From contig JAUJYZ010001025.1 of NCBI GenBank assembly GCA_033675265.1, positions 62,001 through 126,000 of the forward strand: a stretch of DNA of 64,000 nucleotides. Reading direction: 5' to 3'. The DNA comes from Actinostola sp. cb2023. Its lineage: Eukaryota > Cnidaria > Anthozoa > Actiniaria > Actinostolidae. Position numbers and translations under genes: made by a program. The notes below the pieces were generated by a model, which did not search any database, was not told the DNA's origin, and saw only the letters and a program-made list of their open reading frames with translations. This document shows, piece by piece, positions 62,402 through 64,000 of this stretch. The first letter of the stretch is position 1. Each line of letters starts with the position of its first letter.

Positions 62402-62815
62402 AGAGTTCGTACAAATCGCTAGCGTTACACAAAATCAGAATTAGTCTACGCTTTGGGCTACATGTTGGCGGAATAGCAGTTTAAAACATGTATTTTTAGC
62501 GTTAGTATTTGGTGGTGATTCGCAGCAGTGCCACACATCAAAGCCCCAAAAATTTACAATTCTGACAAATACGTCATAACACAGGAAGACCAATATTATT
62601 ATTGACATTTTTCAAATGTTTTCAAATTTAAAAAAATATATTCATATATGCAAAAATGTAATAATTAGTTATTAATAGGTAATTTATACGTTTTTTTGTT
62701 AAAATGTCGGTTAAACCCATTAAAAAAGCCGTATAAAATGAATTTAGAATTTTGACCCAAAAATTCGATTTTAGCCAGCGATACTTTGTAACAGCGGTTT
62801 TCATTTGAATTCAAA
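62402..62815. promoter_or_regulatory. Candidate bidirectional promoter region, HRI / DDX28-like
   Basis: 414 bp separates the two divergent start codons at 62401 (-) and 62816 (+). No TATA box in a convincing place was seen; AT-rich runs (62600-62700) occupy the middle. The head-to-head layout is the evidence, and its strength depends on the HRI first exon being correct. Confidence 0.4.
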
Positions 62816-63140
62816 ATGGCGGCTACATTGATGACAAAAAGCACCAGAGTTTGGAGCCCGCAAAAGATTGTAAAATGCATTCGGATGAGCTCCTTTCAAG
62901 CTTTAGGCATAAACGAGGTTCTCGTCAACAGACTGGCCAAGTTAGGAATCAAACGTCCCAGTGAAATTCAGCAAAAAGTGCGAAGAAATTTGAGCAAAAT
63001 TTGTGCAAATATTTTGCATGAAAAATGTACATTTTTATATGACAGTTATGTTTTCCTGTTTTGCTTTCAGGCTATAACTGCAGTATTGGAGGGTAGAAAT
63101 ACTATCATTAATGCCGAGACCGGAAGTGGCAAAACTCTAT
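62816..63140 (+). CDS. DDX28: DEAD-box RNA helicase, DDX28-like, first two exons (gene runs off the window)
   Basis: ATG at 62816 lies in a strong context (AAAATGGCGGC). Exon 1 (62816-62977, 54 codons) ends before GTGCGA in phase 0. Exon 2 (63071-63140) starts after CTTTCAG and ends before GTAAGT in phase 1. Together they encode the Q-motif region (SFQALGIN...LGIKRPSEIQQKAI) and motif I, AETGSGKTL, the ATP-binding Walker A loop. Glu in AETGSGKT, rather than the usual AQTGSGKT, is what human DDX28 has. That protein is a mitochondrial helicase for large-subunit ribosome assembly. The basic N-terminus (MAATLMTKSTRVWSPQKIVK) could be a mitochondrial presequence. DEAD and SAT motifs are not in the window, and no further exon was found before 64000. 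Another DEAD-box paralogue remains possible. Confidence 0.7.
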
Positions 63141-63159
63141 GTAAGTTTTTCTGTGTATT

Positions 63160-63587
63160 CCCGGCCATACCAATCGATAAAAATCGATCATCGGAAAGTA
63201 ATCGAACTCACAACCCAAGTGTCCTTGATTATATCGATTATTATCGATTCATATCAAATATTATCGATTCCAAAAATTCACCACGGCGAATGACAATGAT
63301 ACGTGATCTAAATAATTTGGTGAAGCACATGATCACCAACTGTAGCTAACAACAGAGCGTCAGTTCATCTACCGCACTATCAACAAATCTTTACCATGTC
63401 TGAAGGATTTCTGAGCATCGTTGAAAATCGATAGAAATCGATGAAAATCGATGAAAATCGATACTCACACAATTTTACGTGATCGATTTTCATCGATTTC
63501 CAATATTAATCGATTGATTGGTATCGATTATTATCGATTGTTATTGATTATTATCGATTATCGGAATTATCGATTGGTATGGCCGGG
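63160..63587. mobile_element. 428-bp inverted-repeat element rich in ATCGATT
   Basis: CCCGGCCATACCAATCGATA at 63160 is the exact reverse complement of the end at 63587. The interior is dominated by ATCGAT-containing stretches in both halves. It lies in intron 2 of the DDX28-like gene, starting 19 nt after the donor. Frames across it are read-through of this intron. Confidence 0.9.
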
Positions 63588-64000
63588 CCGATAGAGACTC
63601 CTGTGAAAGGCTTCAGTATTTAAAATAAATTTGCCCAACTTGAGCGTTTTCAAGAGCAAGCCTTAAGACTCTTTATATCTTCTTATAGAGGCCAAGTTTT
63701 CAGAAATACTGTATCAGAATATTAAAGAAACTAAAGTGAAATCTAAGAGTTTTTCCTTATTAAAAAACGATATAACCTGCAAAATATTATCCTTGCATAG
63801 ACACTTGAAGAAAAATAAACTATGACTTTGTTATCTGACTAGATAAAATGTGAAATCACAAAATTAGGGGAAACTTTGATTTGTGATCTTAGTTTAGTAT
63901 CAGCTCTAGTGTGTTTCAGATTGCTATTTAGGTTGATTGGAAACTCCAGTTTTTTAAGCAGAATTTTAAGTAACACTGACTTACCACATCAATTTGATAG
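63588..64000 (+). other. Remainder of DDX28-like intron 2
   Basis: AT-rich, with no exon or repeat recognised up to the window end. Confidence 0.5.

Overview
The window is animal nuclear DNA. Its genes are split by GT-AG introns whose phases agree, it is AT-rich, and it is packed with small inverted-repeat DNA transposons (MITEs), microsatellites and tandem arrays. The gene content is a haem-regulated eIF2-alpha kinase (HRI), a seven-helix gustatory-receptor-like protein and a DDX28-like helicase. Together with many MITEs carrying CCAT/GGCGGCCATG-type motifs, this suggests a marine invertebrate, most likely an anthozoan cnidarian. That placement is inference. Nothing bacterial or phage-like was seen.

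Layout. 1-9990: mostly transposon relics: hairpins, a tandem array interrupted by two nested TIR elements, a third MITE and a pyrimidine tract. One possible first exon of an unknown gene lies on the minus strand at 1237-1395. 9991-18332 (+): a four-exon gene for a ~516-residue seven-transmembrane protein resembling the gustatory receptor-like (GRL) family. Its introns hold a microsatellite, a near-perfect foldback and a 20/40-bp tandem array. 18333-20995: MITEs and a 60-bp tandem array. 20996-32178 (-): at least 16 coding exons of an EIF2AK1/HRI orthologue, whose introns contain five different tandem arrays. 32190-59870: about 20 kb (roughly 200 copies) of one 97-bp satellite in a single orientation. 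It is split by four inserts, two of which are copies of the same 1.3-kb sequence inside a 2.3-kb higher-order duplication. 59875-61100: a large foldback and further repeats. 62308-62401 (-): a probable first coding exon of the same HRI gene. It would make the satellite block the filling of a ~30-kb first intron. 62816-63140 (+): the first two exons of a DDX28-like DEAD-box gene, divergent from HRI and running off the window.

How the parts fit. HRI and the DDX28-like gene appear to share a ~410-bp head-to-head promoter region. The kinase model joins 17 exons (20996-62401) with consistent phases into about 682 residues (human HRI is 630). It keeps all the catalytic motifs but lacks the residues matching the haem ligands described in mouse HRI. 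A MITE lies 6 nt upstream of one HRI splice acceptor, a piece of one HRI exon is duplicated in another intron, and the satellite begins about 25 bp from another acceptor. The GRL-like gene is unrelated in function to the HRI/DDX28 pair. All coordinates come from reading by eye; no alignment or database search was run.
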